Positions 9,060 to 17,002 of a stretch of DNA of 64,000 bases are shown here, one piece after another. The stretch's first letter is position 1. Every line of letters starts with the position of its first letter. The DNA lies in contig NZ_PSTQ01000016.1 of assembly GCF_002931075.1 (NCBI RefSeq), forward strand, positions 18,238 to 82,237, written 5' to 3'. A program made the position numbers and the translations under genes. The notes beneath the pieces are model-generated. The model was not told the origin of the DNA. It saw nothing but the letters and a program-made list of their open reading frames with translations, and did no database searches. Origin of the DNA: Pseudoclavibacter sp. AY1F1 (lineage in GTDB: Bacteria > Actinomycetota > Actinomycetes > Actinomycetales > Microbacteriaceae).

Positions 9060-10144
9060 AGCGCGATCCCGACGAGGTCGACGCGGTTTACGACTGCGGC
9101 TCGTTCGCTTGCACGCGTGGCGGAGTCGATGGCGATGATGTCGGAGAGCAGCGCGTACGCGGTCTCGACGCGACCTGCCCCTGGCCCCGAGACGGTGACC
9201 TGCCCGAGGAGGTCGGTCGTGAACGTCACGGCATTCGTGGGCCCGGTGATGCCGGCGAGTGGATGCTCCTCGCCCAGCGCGACCGGCCCTACTGCGGCTG
9301 TCACACCTCCGTCGTCCGTTCTCGTGGCGGAGCCGATGAGCTTCCATCGCAGCCCCTGCTCGCTGGCTTCGCGAATGTCGGCGTCGGTGAGGCCGGAGAT
9401 GCCCCGCGTTTCGATGCTGGCGAGCGGTACGTCGACGCCGAGCACCTGCTGGGCGAGGATCGCGACCTTGAGCCGCACGTCGGAGCCTTCGATATCCGCG
9501 GTCGGGTCTGCTTCTGCGTACCCGAGGTCCTGCGCCTCGCTGATGGCTGCCTCAAGTGTCGCGCCCGCTTCGCGTCGCCCGAGCACATAGTTGCTGGTTC
9601 CGTTGAGGATGCCTTCGACGGAGGTCGTCGTGAGCCCCGGCAGCATCTGCTGCGCGAATCGAAGGATCGGCGTGCCGCTGAGGACGGACCCCTCGAATTC
9701 GAAGGAGACACCGCGTTCCTGGGCGAGCGCAGTGAGCGCTTCGGCGTGCAGGGCCACCGGACCCTTGTTGGTCGTGGTGACGTGCTTGCCGGATTCCAGT
9801 GCCCATCGGACGTGTGAGGCCGCGGGCTGGCCGTCGATGGGGTTGGTGAAGGTCGCCTCGACGACGATGTCGGCGGTGCAATCCTGGATGACGTCGTGGT
9901 TGCGTGGGTCTGCGGATCCGCCTGGGAGCGCACTGAAGTCCGCCCCGCGTGGCATGGCCAGCACGGCGGCGAGGTCGATGCCGTCCGGTTGCACCAGCGA
10001 TCCGAAGCCGAGGTCGGTGATGGCGACGACCCGGAGGCTGAAGCCGAGTTGTCTGGTGAGTCGTTCAGCGTCGCTGCTGATGAGCTCTGCGAGTGCTCGG
10101 CTGACGCCGCCGAATCCGATGAGGGCCAGGTCGTACGTTCTCAC
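9056..10144 (-). CDS. hom: Homoserine dehydrogenase without ACT domain
   Basis: Homoserine dehydrogenase (homoserine <-> aspartate 4-semialdehyde), 362 aa. The N-terminal nucleotide-binding part starts LALIGFGGVSRALAE; the catalytic region contains TTTNKGPVA (Lys127), GTSNYVLGR, and DVRLKVAILAQ (Lys226), the conserved catalytic lysine. The protein ends at VNRVDLVGIAL with no C-terminal ACT domain, unlike the usual 430-440 aa biosynthetic actinobacterial enzyme, so feedback inhibition by threonine is not expected. GTG at 10144 with AGAAGGAG just upstream. Its neighbours (aldehyde dehydrogenase, amino-acid permease, racemase) suggest a catabolic rather than biosynthetic job. Confidence 0.9.
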   Translation of the reverse strand: MRTYDLALIGFGGVSRALAELISSDAERLTRQLGFSLRVVAITDLGFGSLVQPDGIDLAAVLAMPRGADFSALPGGSADPRNHDVIQDCTADIVVEATFTNPIDGQPAASHVRWALESGKHVTTTNKGPVALHAEALTALAQERGVSFEFEGSVLSGTPILRFAQQMLPGLTTTSVEGILNGTSNYVLGRREAGATLEAAISEAQDLGYAEADPTADIEGSDVRLKVAILAQQVLGVDVPLASIETRGISGLTDADIREASEQGLRWKLIGSATRTDDGGVTAAVGPVALGEEHPLAGITGPTNAVTFTTDLLGQVTVSGPGAGRVETAYALLSDIIAIDSATRASERAAVVNRVDLVGIAL

Positions 10145-10398
10145 GGTGTCTCCTTCTGGTCGAGGTGACCTCAGCTTGGGCGGCACCTGCGTCAGGCGGA
10201 TGCTGTCTTTTCGGCGCTGTGGTCTGACGTTTCGGCGGCGTGACTGCCGTTTCGTCTGCCCTTCTCCTAGGGGCTTGTGGAACCCGATGTCGGATGCATA
10301 CTTGGGAAATATCCCAGAGAGATGCAATATAGACACCAGCACGTGACTATGTCGCACTCGCAGCATCCTGGTCACGACACAGAACTCAAAGGTGAGCC
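10145..10398. promoter_or_regulatory. Divergent promoter region of hom-aldH and the permease-racemase operon
   Basis: 254 bp between divergent starts. It holds an inverted repeat TGGGA/TCCCA (10303-10316, 4-nt spacer) and, at 10322-10331, the decamer ATGCAATATA, which recurs at 15973-15982 as part of the palindrome upstream of the AsnC gene. I see no clear -35/-10 pair that I would commit to. Confidence 0.4.
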
Positions 10399-11958
10399 AT
10401 GTCCCCTTCAACGCATACCGAGCTGCACAACTCGCTCCCCCACACAACCTCGACGCAGGTGCCATTGCGCAAGCTGCAGCGATCGATGGGGGCGCGCCAT
10501 CTCGTCATGATCGCGCTTGGCGGGGTCATCGGCTCCGGACTCTTCCTGAGCTCCGGATACACGATCTCGCAGGCCGGACCGCTCGGCGCCGTCCTCGCAT
10601 ACGGCATCGGCGCGGTCGTCGTCTACCTCGTGATGACCTGCCTTGGCGAGCTCGCCATCGCCTACCCGGTCTCCGGGGCCTTCCACATCTACGCGGCACG
10701 AAGCATCAACCCCGCGACCGGCTTCACGACGGCCTGGCTCTACTGGCTGTGCTGGGCTGTCGCCCTCGGCTCCGAGTTCACCGCGGCCGGCATCCTCATG
10801 CAGCGATGGTTCCCTGGCGTCGACGTCTGGATCTGGTGCCTCGTCTTCGCCGCCGCGCTCTTCGGCATGAACGCCATCTCTGCGCGAGTGTTCGGGGAGT
10901 CGGAGTTCTGGTTCTCCCTGATCAAGGTAACGGCGATCATCGTGCTGATCATCCTCGGAGGTGCGGCGATCTTCGGTTTCACTCCGTTCGGCGGACAGGC
11001 AGCAGCGAGCGGCCCCATCCTGTTCAGCAACTTCGACACGCCTGACGGGCTCTTCCCCACTGGCATCTCCGGCGTCCTCGTCACCGCCCTCGCCGTGTTC
11101 TACGCGTTCAGCGGCTCCGAGCTCATCGGCGTCGCGGCCGGTGAGACCAAGGACCCTGCGAAGAACATCCCCAAGGCGCTCAAGTCCACGGTCCTGCGCC
11201 TCGTGATCTTCTTCATCGGCGCGATCACGGTGATCGCAGCGATCGTTCCATACGAGGAAACGGGAGTCACCGACAGCCCGTTCGTGACGGTGTTCGAGTA
11301 CATCGGCATCCCGTTCGCAGGCGACATCATGAACTTCGTGATCATCACGGCACTGCTGTCCGCGGGCAACAGCGGCCTGTTCTCCTGCGCGCGGATGCTG
11401 TTCTCTCTGGCCGAGGAAGGCCACGCACCCCAGGTGTTCACGAAGCTCACCCGCCGCGGCATCCCCCTCGTGGCCCTCAGCGTCAGCATGCTCGGCGGCC
11501 TGGCGTCACTCATCTCGAGCGTCATGGCACCCGAGACGGTCTACCTCGTGCTGGTCTCCGTCGCGGGCTTCGCCGTGGTCGCGGTGTGGATGTCCATCGT
11601 CGCCTCACAGTTCTTCCACCGCCGGAAGTTCGTGCGCAGCGGTGGTGATATCCGCACGCTGGCCTACCGCACCCCGCTGTACCCGTTTGTGCCCATCGTT
11701 GCGTTCGTGCTGCTGAGCGTCTCGATCGTGGCGATCGCCTTCGACCCGAATCAGGTCGCAGCCCTCTACTTCGGGGTGCCGTTCGTCATCGCCTGCTACG
11801 TGATCTTCTGGTGGCGCTACACCCGACGCGGTGCGAAGCCCCGGCTGCTCATCGACGAGGAGGCGCCAGTCACGACCGCGGATGCTGATGCAGATGCGGA
11901 TGCAGACGCGACCTCGGCGGAGCGTGGAGCTTCTCCGGAGAGAAGCGCTGAGCGTTGA
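10399..11958 (+). CDS. Amino acid permease (APC superfamily, AAT family)
   Basis: Proton-coupled amino-acid importer, 519 aa. It opens with the AAT signature [28 protein letters not shown] (about residues 28-55) and has about 12 hydrophobic segments up to residue 475; [24 protein letters not shown] is the conserved loop after TM6. Closest families include CycA, GabP and ProY-type permeases. The C-terminal tail carries an Asp-Ala repeat. ATG at 10399 with GGTGAG 5 nt upstream. It overlaps the racemase gene by 4 nt, so it probably imports the D- or L-amino acid that the cluster degrades. Confidence 0.92.
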   Translation: MSPSTHTELHNSLPHTTSTQVPLRKLQRSMGARHLVMIALGGVIGSGLFLSSGYTISQAGPLGAVLAYGIGAVVVYLVMTCLGELAIAYPVSGAFHIYAARSINPATGFTTAWLYWLCWAVALGSEFTAAGILMQRWFPGVDVWIWCLVFAAALFGMNAISARVFGESEFWFSLIKVTAIIVLIILGGAAIFGFTPFGGQAAASGPILFSNFDTPDGLFPTGISGVLVTALAVFYAFSGSELIGVAAGETKDPAKNIPKALKSTVLRLVIFFIGAITVIAAIVPYEETGVTDSPFVTVFEYIGIPFAGDIMNFVIITALLSAGNSGLFSCARMLFSLAEEGHAPQVFTKLTRRGIPLVALSVSMLGGLASLISSVMAPETVYLVLVSVAGFAVVAVWMSIVASQFFHRRKFVRSGGDIRTLAYRTPLYPFVPIVAFVLLSVSIVAIAFDPNQVAALYFGVPFVIACYVIFWWRYTRRGAKPRLLIDEEAPVTTADADADADADATSAERGASPERSAER

Positions 11959-13121
11959 GCGCGCGGATGACGACGGAACCCGTCTGGGTCGAGGTGGATC
12001 TCGACGCGATCGAGCACAACCTCCAAGAGATCCAGCGGCAATTCGCCGGGCGCAGCACGGTCTGCATCGTCCTCAAGGCGGACGCCTACGGGCACGGCAT
12101 CGACCTGCTCGGCCCAGTCGTCATCGCCAAGAACATCGAGATGCTCGGCATCTCGAGTAACCGTGAAGCCGCCCAACTCCGCGCCCTTGGCTTCACGGGG
12201 CGTCTCCTGCGGCTGCGTTCTGCGCAGCCGCAGGAGATGCAGGCGGGGGTCGACTGGAACATCGAGGAGTGGATCGGCGGCTTCCCGCACGCCACAACCG
12301 CCTCGGCCATCGCGACCTCCTCCGGCCGATCGATTCCCGTTCACCTCTCCGTGAACTCGACCGGCATCACGCGGGAGGGCATCGACGTGTCGCGCCCGGC
12401 AGGCCTCGCAGAGCTTCGGGCGCTCGCCACTCTCCCCGGCCTGGATGTCCGCGGCATCGCGACGCATTTCCCTCTCGAGGATGAGCAGGACATCCGAGCC
12501 GGCACGGCCCGGTTCGTCGACGAGGCCGAGATCGCCACGAGTGTCCTGCGCCAGCAGGGTGCCAGCTCGCGAATCGACCGCCATTGCGCCACCTCGTACG
12601 CGGGCCTGACCGTACCCGAGTCGCGGCTCGACCTCGTCCGCATCGGCGCCGCCCTCTACGGCGACACCGCCGCCGACCCCAAGCGATTCCGCCGGGCGAT
12701 GACGGTGAAGTCCCGGATTGCCGCTGTCAATGGATACTCCGCCGGAGAGACCGTCGGCTACGAACGCACCCACGTGCTCGACCGCGACTCCGTGCTCGCA
12801 TCCGTGCCTGTCGGATACGGGGACGGCTTCCATCGGAGCCTGGGCGGTCGCGCACAGGTGCTCATCCGTGGCAAGCGCGCGCCCGTCATCGACCTGCCAG
12901 GCATGAACTGCCTGATCATCGATGTCACGGAGGTCCACGGGGTCTTCCCGGGCGACGACGTCGTGCTCTACGGGAGGCAGGGGGGCGGCGAGGTGACGAG
13001 CCGAGACCTCGAACTCGCCAACACGCAGATCGCCGCGGACCTCTACACGGCCTGGGGACGGCTCCTCCCCCGGTTCGCGGTCGGCAACGCCGCCCGTCTG
13101 CCCGAGCTCGCAGTACGCTGA
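11955..13121 (+). CDS. alr: Alanine racemase family protein
   Basis: PLP-dependent fold-type III racemase, 388 aa from TTG 11955 (an ATG at 11967 is equally plausible). Lys41 in [13 protein letters not shown] binds PLP; Tyr288 in [13 protein letters not shown] is the second catalytic base; RIGAALYG holds the pyridine-nitrogen arginine (R229) and [11 protein letters not shown] is the substrate loop. The region [13 protein letters not shown] departs from the usual VDTGMxRLG of housekeeping alanine racemases, so the substrate may be another amino acid such as serine or homoserine (inference). The overlap with the permease stop shows coupled expression. Confidence 0.85.
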   Translation: MSARMTTEPVWVEVDLDAIEHNLQEIQRQFAGRSTVCIVLKADAYGHGIDLLGPVVIAKNIEMLGISSNREAAQLRALGFTGRLLRLRSAQPQEMQAGVDWNIEEWIGGFPHATTASAIATSSGRSIPVHLSVNSTGITREGIDVSRPAGLAELRALATLPGLDVRGIATHFPLEDEQDIRAGTARFVDEAEIATSVLRQQGASSRIDRHCATSYAGLTVPESRLDLVRIGAALYGDTAADPKRFRRAMTVKSRIAAVNGYSAGETVGYERTHVLDRDSVLASVPVGYGDGFHRSLGGRAQVLIRGKRAPVIDLPGMNCLIIDVTEVHGVFPGDDVVLYGRQGGGEVTSRDLELANTQIAADLYTAWGRLLPRFAVGNAARLPELAVR

Positions 13122-13187
13122 AGCCCCCACCAGAACCGGCGTCAGAGCGGTGACGCGCACAGAGCTCGACTCCGAGGAGATCGCACC

Positions 13188-13946
13188 ATGCAGCAGCAGT
13201 CCTCGCTGGCGCAGGGCTTGTCGCTCCTGACCGCAGCGACGCGGAGAGAGGCGACCGGCCGCTCCGCCTTCACGGTGTCGAGGCTCGCCGAGCACACCGG
13301 GATCGAACGCAGTCGCGTGTCACGCCTCACGCAGGAGCTCGTCCAACTGCGGATGCTGGAGAAGAACGAGGAGCTGGTCTTCCGGCCAGGACCTCGTCAC
13401 TTTGAGGTGGCCGCCGCGCGCCACACGCCGTGGCTGCGGGCAGCGCGCAGCGAACTGCGTTCCCTGGTCGCCCGGTTCCCGGTCGATGCGCGCATTTCGG
13501 CGTCGCTCGGCGACCGCGCACTGCTCCTCCGGTTCGAGTCGCCAGCGTCGGGGACCGCTGCTTCCCTGCGCCCCGGCATGGTCACCCCGATTTGGTGCAC
13601 GGGTGCCGGGCGGGCGCTCCTCTGGGACTCGTCCCCAGACGCGCTGGAGCAGCTTCTGGGCAACGCGCAGTTCGTCGGCGTCGGCGGCCCCCGAGCCGCG
13701 TACTCGATTGCCGAGCTGGCCGCCAGAATCGAGCGTGATCGCACCGGGGGGCACGTTGACGCCTTTGAGGAGTTCGAGCACGAGTCGAGCGACCTCGCGG
13801 TCCCCCTCCGAGGCGAGGCCGACGCAATCGTGGCCTCGCTGAGCTGCGTCTCCCAGTCTCTCCTGGAAGCAGAGACCCCCGCCCTGGTCACGGAGATGAA
13901 GGCAGCCGCCGCGCGCATCACAGCGCTCGTGACCTCCCCCGTCTGA
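13188..13946 (+). CDS. IclR family transcriptional regulator
   Basis: IclR-type regulator, 252 aa. N-terminal winged HTH FTVSRLAEHTGIERSRVSRLTQELVQLRMLEKN (about 26-60) and an effector-binding domain with VTPIWCTGAGRALLWDSSPD. ATG at 13188 preceded by GAGGAG. It lies 66 nt after the racemase gene on the same strand and is probably part of that transcript. It ends 3 nt before the stop of a second, convergent IclR gene with no room for a terminator. Confidence 0.88.
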   Translation: MQQQSSLAQGLSLLTAATRREATGRSAFTVSRLAEHTGIERSRVSRLTQELVQLRMLEKNEELVFRPGPRHFEVAAARHTPWLRAARSELRSLVARFPVDARISASLGDRALLLRFESPASGTAASLRPGMVTPIWCTGAGRALLWDSSPDALEQLLGNAQFVGVGGPRAAYSIAELAARIERDRTGGHVDAFEEFEHESSDLAVPLRGEADAIVASLSCVSQSLLEAETPALVTEMKAAAARITALVTSPV

Positions 13947-13949
13947 GCG

Positions 13950-14714
13950 TCAGCGGGCGGGTGCGGCTAGCACTTCGGAGAGGCGCGCGGCAGCCCGGGC
14001 CACAGCGGCCCCGAGCTCATCGCTCTTCGGCACCATCTGCGCGCGGGCGCCGACGATCTGCACGGCCGCGATCACCTCACCGCGGAAATCCCAGACCGGA
14101 GCGCCGACCGAGTAGAGCCCCGGTTCCGCTTCTTCGTCGACGATCGAGTATCCGCGCTGACGCGCTCGCTCCAGGCGTTCCAGGAAATCGCCGACATCTC
14201 TCGGAGCATTCGGCCCGGACGCGTGGAAATCCGTTGCCGCGAGAACGGCGGCCACTTCGTCGTCGTCGGCATCCCAGAGCGTCCCCTGCCCCGCGTCCGA
14301 GCAGAACGCCGGATAGGGGCGGCCGAGCCAGGAGCCGATCATACGAGCGTCACTCGGCAGCGCCTCCACGATCGTCACGGTACTGTCGCCGCTCAGAACA
14401 CCGATGAAGCAGGCCTCCTGCGTGTCCCGCGCGAGCTCCTCGAGCAGCGTGAGGCCATCGATCCTCAGCCGTCGCTCTGTGAGCTCCTGGGCGGTCGCGT
14501 AGCCGCGCCATCCGAGCTCGTAGCTCCGGTCGTCGCGCCTCAGGACCGACCCGTCCTCGGCAAGGTGCTTCAGCGTTCGCGAGACCTGCGAGCGATCGCG
14601 GTCGAGCTCACCGGCGACCTGAGCCACTGTCGCCCGGTGCGGAGGTGTTCGCGTCAGCTGGGCGAGCGTGGTGAGCACGTCGAGGGCACGCCCCATGCTC
14701 GAATTCGACTCCAC
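13950..14714 (-). CDS. IclR family transcriptional regulator
   Basis: Second IclR-type regulator, 254 aa from the GTG at 14714 (ATG at 14696 is possible). The HTH is ATVAQVAGELDRDRSQVSRTLKHLAEDGSVLRRDD and the effector domain contains RPYPAFCSDAGQGTLWDADDDEV, the usual IclR ligand-pocket region. It follows the cyclase gene by 20 nt on the same strand, so it is probably co-transcribed with it. Its HTH (DRDRSQVSRTLKHL) and that of the convergent IclR (ERSRVSRLTQEL) are alike, suggesting an old duplication. Confidence 0.87.
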   Translation of the reverse strand: MESNSSMGRALDVLTTLAQLTRTPPHRATVAQVAGELDRDRSQVSRTLKHLAEDGSVLRRDDRSYELGWRGYATAQELTERRLRIDGLTLLEELARDTQEACFIGVLSGDSTVTIVEALPSDARMIGSWLGRPYPAFCSDAGQGTLWDADDDEVAAVLAATDFHASGPNAPRDVGDFLERLERARQRGYSIVDEEAEPGLYSVGAPVWDFRGEVIAAVQIVGARAQMVPKSDELGAAVARAAARLSEVLAAPAR

Positions 14715-14734
14715 GCTCGCCAGCCTAGCGAGGG

Positions 14735-15922
14735 TCAGTGGATCGCGAAGACTCGAGCTGGGAATCCGCTTCCACCCTGCGGTTTCGGCCAGGTCGCGAC
14801 GACCGCTGCACCGGCCACCGGCACTCGGTCGAGACTCGCGAGCAGCTCGATCTGCCACCGATCCCGCTCGAGCAGGAATCGCTCGAGACTGAAGTCACCC
14901 GCCGACGTCGCGACGCCCGGATCCGTATCCGTCTGCTCGTGACCGACGCCCGCGATGTCACGCTCCTCGATGAGGAAGGCGAGGACCTCGCGCGACCATC
15001 CAGGCGTGTGACTCACACCGTCGGCGCCCATGTTGGCCATGGCTACGGCGTCCGGCCAGCGGCGACTCCAATCGGTGCGGAGCGCCACAAAGGCCCGAGC
15101 AGGGATCCGTCCGTGTTCCGTCTCCCAGCGCTCGACATCCCGAAGCACCGGCGTCGCGTCAGAGTCGGCCGCCGCTCGTTCGCTGATATCGAGAACGACC
15201 AGCGGGAGGATCATCTCGGAGACAGGCAGCTCGTCGAGCGTCCGCCCTCCGGCGGCGAAGTGTGACGGCGGGTCCACATGCGTGCCCCACTGTCCGATTA
15301 TCGAGTACCGGTGCGCCGTGAAGCCGTCTCCACGCTCGAGCGAGAAGAGCTCCTCACGCTCCTCGTCGGGAAAGGCGGGAAAATGGGGTTGTCCAGAGTG
15401 AAATGCGTGCGTGAGATCCGTGGAGACGCGCCCCTCGAGGGCAGCGCTCAGCTGCGACCAGGCATCACTCGAGCCAGCATCACTCGAGCGAACCGCACTC
15501 GTGTCCTTTCCCCGCGAGACGAGCGTCACCCCCTCGGTCACCTCGATCACGGGCACTTCCCATGGATGCACGTCGACGATGCGCTCAAGAATCTCGGTGA
15601 GCCGAGCAGAGCCGAGTTCATCGTCGACGTGCGTCGTCACGGCGAGCGTCGGCGAGATCGTCCGTTCGCCAGCAGACCCGAGCGTCGGCTGCGCTCCCGA
15701 GCCCACGGTGAAGCCCTCGAAGCCGATCGACACTTCGGTCACCGTCTTGTAATCGCCGAAGTCGCCGATTTCCGAGAACGACGCGAGCACGTCGCGCAGT
15801 GGGCGCACGTCGGGGCTTTCCCTGAAGACTGCAACGTTGCCGGCGACGACCTCGGCGAACGTGGCCGGTTGCACTGGCCAGTAGACCCGGATCCTGCTTC
15901 GGACCGTTGTCTTGAGAACCAT
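14735..15922 (-). CDS. Cyclase-family hydrolase with N-terminal NIF3/PII-like domain
   Basis: 395 aa. The C-terminal half (about 165-395) is a cyclase/kynurenine-formamidase-type metal-dependent hydrolase: DLTHAFHSGQPHFP then GQWGTHVDPPSHF (211-222), whose His-Asp-His residues bind the metal, and a late GVGHEQTDTDPG. The first ~140 residues are extra; they show GFTVGSGAQPTLGSAGER followed by a beta-alpha-beta pattern ending VDVHPWEVPVIEV (117-129), the arrangement of the PII/CutA-like insert domain of NIF3/YqfO proteins. Ordinary members are 210-260 aa, so this is a fusion. ATG at 15922, divergent from asnC with a palindrome between. Substrate unknown. Confidence 0.8.
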   Translation of the reverse strand: MVLKTTVRSRIRVYWPVQPATFAEVVAGNVAVFRESPDVRPLRDVLASFSEIGDFGDYKTVTEVSIGFEGFTVGSGAQPTLGSAGERTISPTLAVTTHVDDELGSARLTEILERIVDVHPWEVPVIEVTEGVTLVSRGKDTSAVRSSDAGSSDAWSQLSAALEGRVSTDLTHAFHSGQPHFPAFPDEEREELFSLERGDGFTAHRYSIIGQWGTHVDPPSHFAAGGRTLDELPVSEMILPLVVLDISERAAADSDATPVLRDVERWETEHGRIPARAFVALRTDWSRRWPDAVAMANMGADGVSHTPGWSREVLAFLIEERDIAGVGHEQTDTDPGVATSAGDFSLERFLLERDRWQIELLASLDRVPVAGAAVVATWPKPQGGSGFPARVFAIH

Positions 15923-15974
15923 CGTGTTCCTCTCCTGTGACGCATCATCGCGTCGTCATCGTTCCGCACCCTAT

Positions 15975-15997
15975 GCAATATAACCATGTTATAGTGC
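15975..15997. promoter_or_regulatory. 23-bp palindrome, candidate AsnC/Lrp operator
   Basis: The core TATAAC-CAT-GTTATA (15979-15993) is a perfect 6-bp inverted repeat with a 3-nt spacer, and GCA/TGC flanks extend it to 23 bp with one mismatched pair. It lies in the 105-bp gap between the divergent cyclase (start 15922) and AsnC regulator (start 16028). A 15-bp AT-rich palindrome is the expected site for this family. Confidence 0.65.
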
Positions 15998-16027
15998 TAA
16001 TGTCACACGCATGAAGAGGGTGCAGCA

Positions 16028-16495
16028 ATGACGATGCGACCACGAGACGACATCGACGCGCAGATCCTGCGAGAGCTGACCAAGAACGCGCGCATCCCAC
16101 TCGTCACGCTCGGGAACCGGGTCCGACTCTCACGCAACGCGGTAAAACAGCGCATCGAGCGGCTCGAACGAGACGGGGTCATCGAGGGCTACACCCTCGT
16201 GCGGGGCAGCGACGCGGACACCCACGACCGCCCGATCTCCGCGGTGCTCTTCGTCTACCGAACCGACCGGATGCGCGGGGCCGACGTCCTCGCAACGCTT
16301 GCGGAAGTCCCCGAGGTCATCAGGTGCGACATCCTCACCGGCGACTACGACCTGTTCGTGCTCCTCGAGGCTCGTTCCGTCGAGCGCATCAAGGAGGTCT
16401 GGGAGAGCATCGCAGCTATCCCGGGCGTCAAGAACACGGTCACCTCGCTCTCCCTGTCCACAACCATCCGGCACTCACCGCCCGCTGGCGACTGA
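16028..16495 (+). CDS. Lrp/AsnC family transcriptional regulator
   Basis: Feast/famine regulator, 155 aa. The N-terminal HTH is DIDAQILRELTKNARIPLVTLGNRVRLSRNAVKQRIERLERDGVIEGY (residues about 6-55) and the C-terminal RAM ligand domain follows (ISAVLFVYRT ... VIRCDILTGDYDLFVLLEA). ATG at 16028 after GAAGAGGGTGCAGCA. A strong palindrome lies upstream in the shared region with the cyclase gene, which it probably regulates together with itself. The ligand is likely an amino acid. Confidence 0.92.
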   Translation: MTMRPRDDIDAQILRELTKNARIPLVTLGNRVRLSRNAVKQRIERLERDGVIEGYTLVRGSDADTHDRPISAVLFVYRTDRMRGADVLATLAEVPEVIRCDILTGDYDLFVLLEARSVERIKEVWESIAAIPGVKNTVTSLSLSTTIRHSPPAGD

Positions 16496-16496
16496 C

Positions 16497-16510
16497 CCGC
16501 GCAAGCGCGG
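16497..16510. terminator. Short hairpin between asnC and flavodoxin genes
   Basis: CCGCGC-AA-GCGCGG, 6-bp arms, two nucleotides after the AsnC stop and before the convergent flavodoxin stop at 16532. No T tract, so weak. Confidence 0.35.
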
Positions 16511-16531
16511 TCAGGTGCCAAGCACGCTGCG

Positions 16532-16993
16532 CTACGCGTCGATGCCAGCAGCCTCGAGCGCTGCGAGGAGCGTTGGCAACCAAGCGAGGGCCGCATCGCT
16601 GGCGGTCTGACGCGAGCTCGCGTCGTGCCGGCCATACTCGCCGACGCGCTGCGCGCCGAGCTCCGTCATGAGCCGGTCGATGTGCTCGCTGCCCTGGCTG
16701 TAGGTGTCCGAGTAGTTGGTGTCACCCATCCCGAACATGCCGTACCGGTACCCGTCGAGCGAGGGACGGATGGCGTCGAGTTCCTCCCAGAACGGGAGGG
16801 CGCCACTCGGCAGCTCGCCGTCGCCGTGCGTCGAGCAGACGAAGAGGTAGAAGGTGTCAGGCTCGAGCTCTTCCGGCTCGAACACCGACATGTCCTCGAC
16901 AGCGACCTCGCGGTCCGGCATCGCGTCGGCAAGGTCGCCTGCGACGAGTTCGGCGTTGCCCGACTCTGTGCCGAAGAGGATCACAATGCTCAT
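16532..16993 (-). CDS. Flavodoxin
   Basis: FMN-containing electron-transfer protein, 153 aa. The phosphate-binding loop is LFGTESGNAE at the N-terminus, and the isoalloxazine loops are STHGDGELPSG (about 54-64) and GMGDTNYSDTYSQGSEH. ATG at 16993, 9 nt after the stop of the FAD reductase gene, so the two form a reductase-flavodoxin pair. The acceptor is unknown; the pair could supply electrons to a P450, a desaturase or another redox enzyme elsewhere. Confidence 0.92.
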   Translation of the reverse strand: MSIVILFGTESGNAELVAGDLADAMPDREVAVEDMSVFEPEELEPDTFYLFVCSTHGDGELPSGALPFWEELDAIRPSLDGYRYGMFGMGDTNYSDTYSQGSEHIDRLMTELGAQRVGEYGRHDASSRQTASDAALAWLPTLLAALEAAGIDA

Positions 16994-17002
16994 GTACTGC
17001 TC

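Noticed and set aside
7635..9347. Aldehyde dehydrogenase extended to 570 aa
   Set aside because: The extra upstream residues are an out-of-frame reading of hom; the GTG at 9059 fits the family start and the GTGA overlap.
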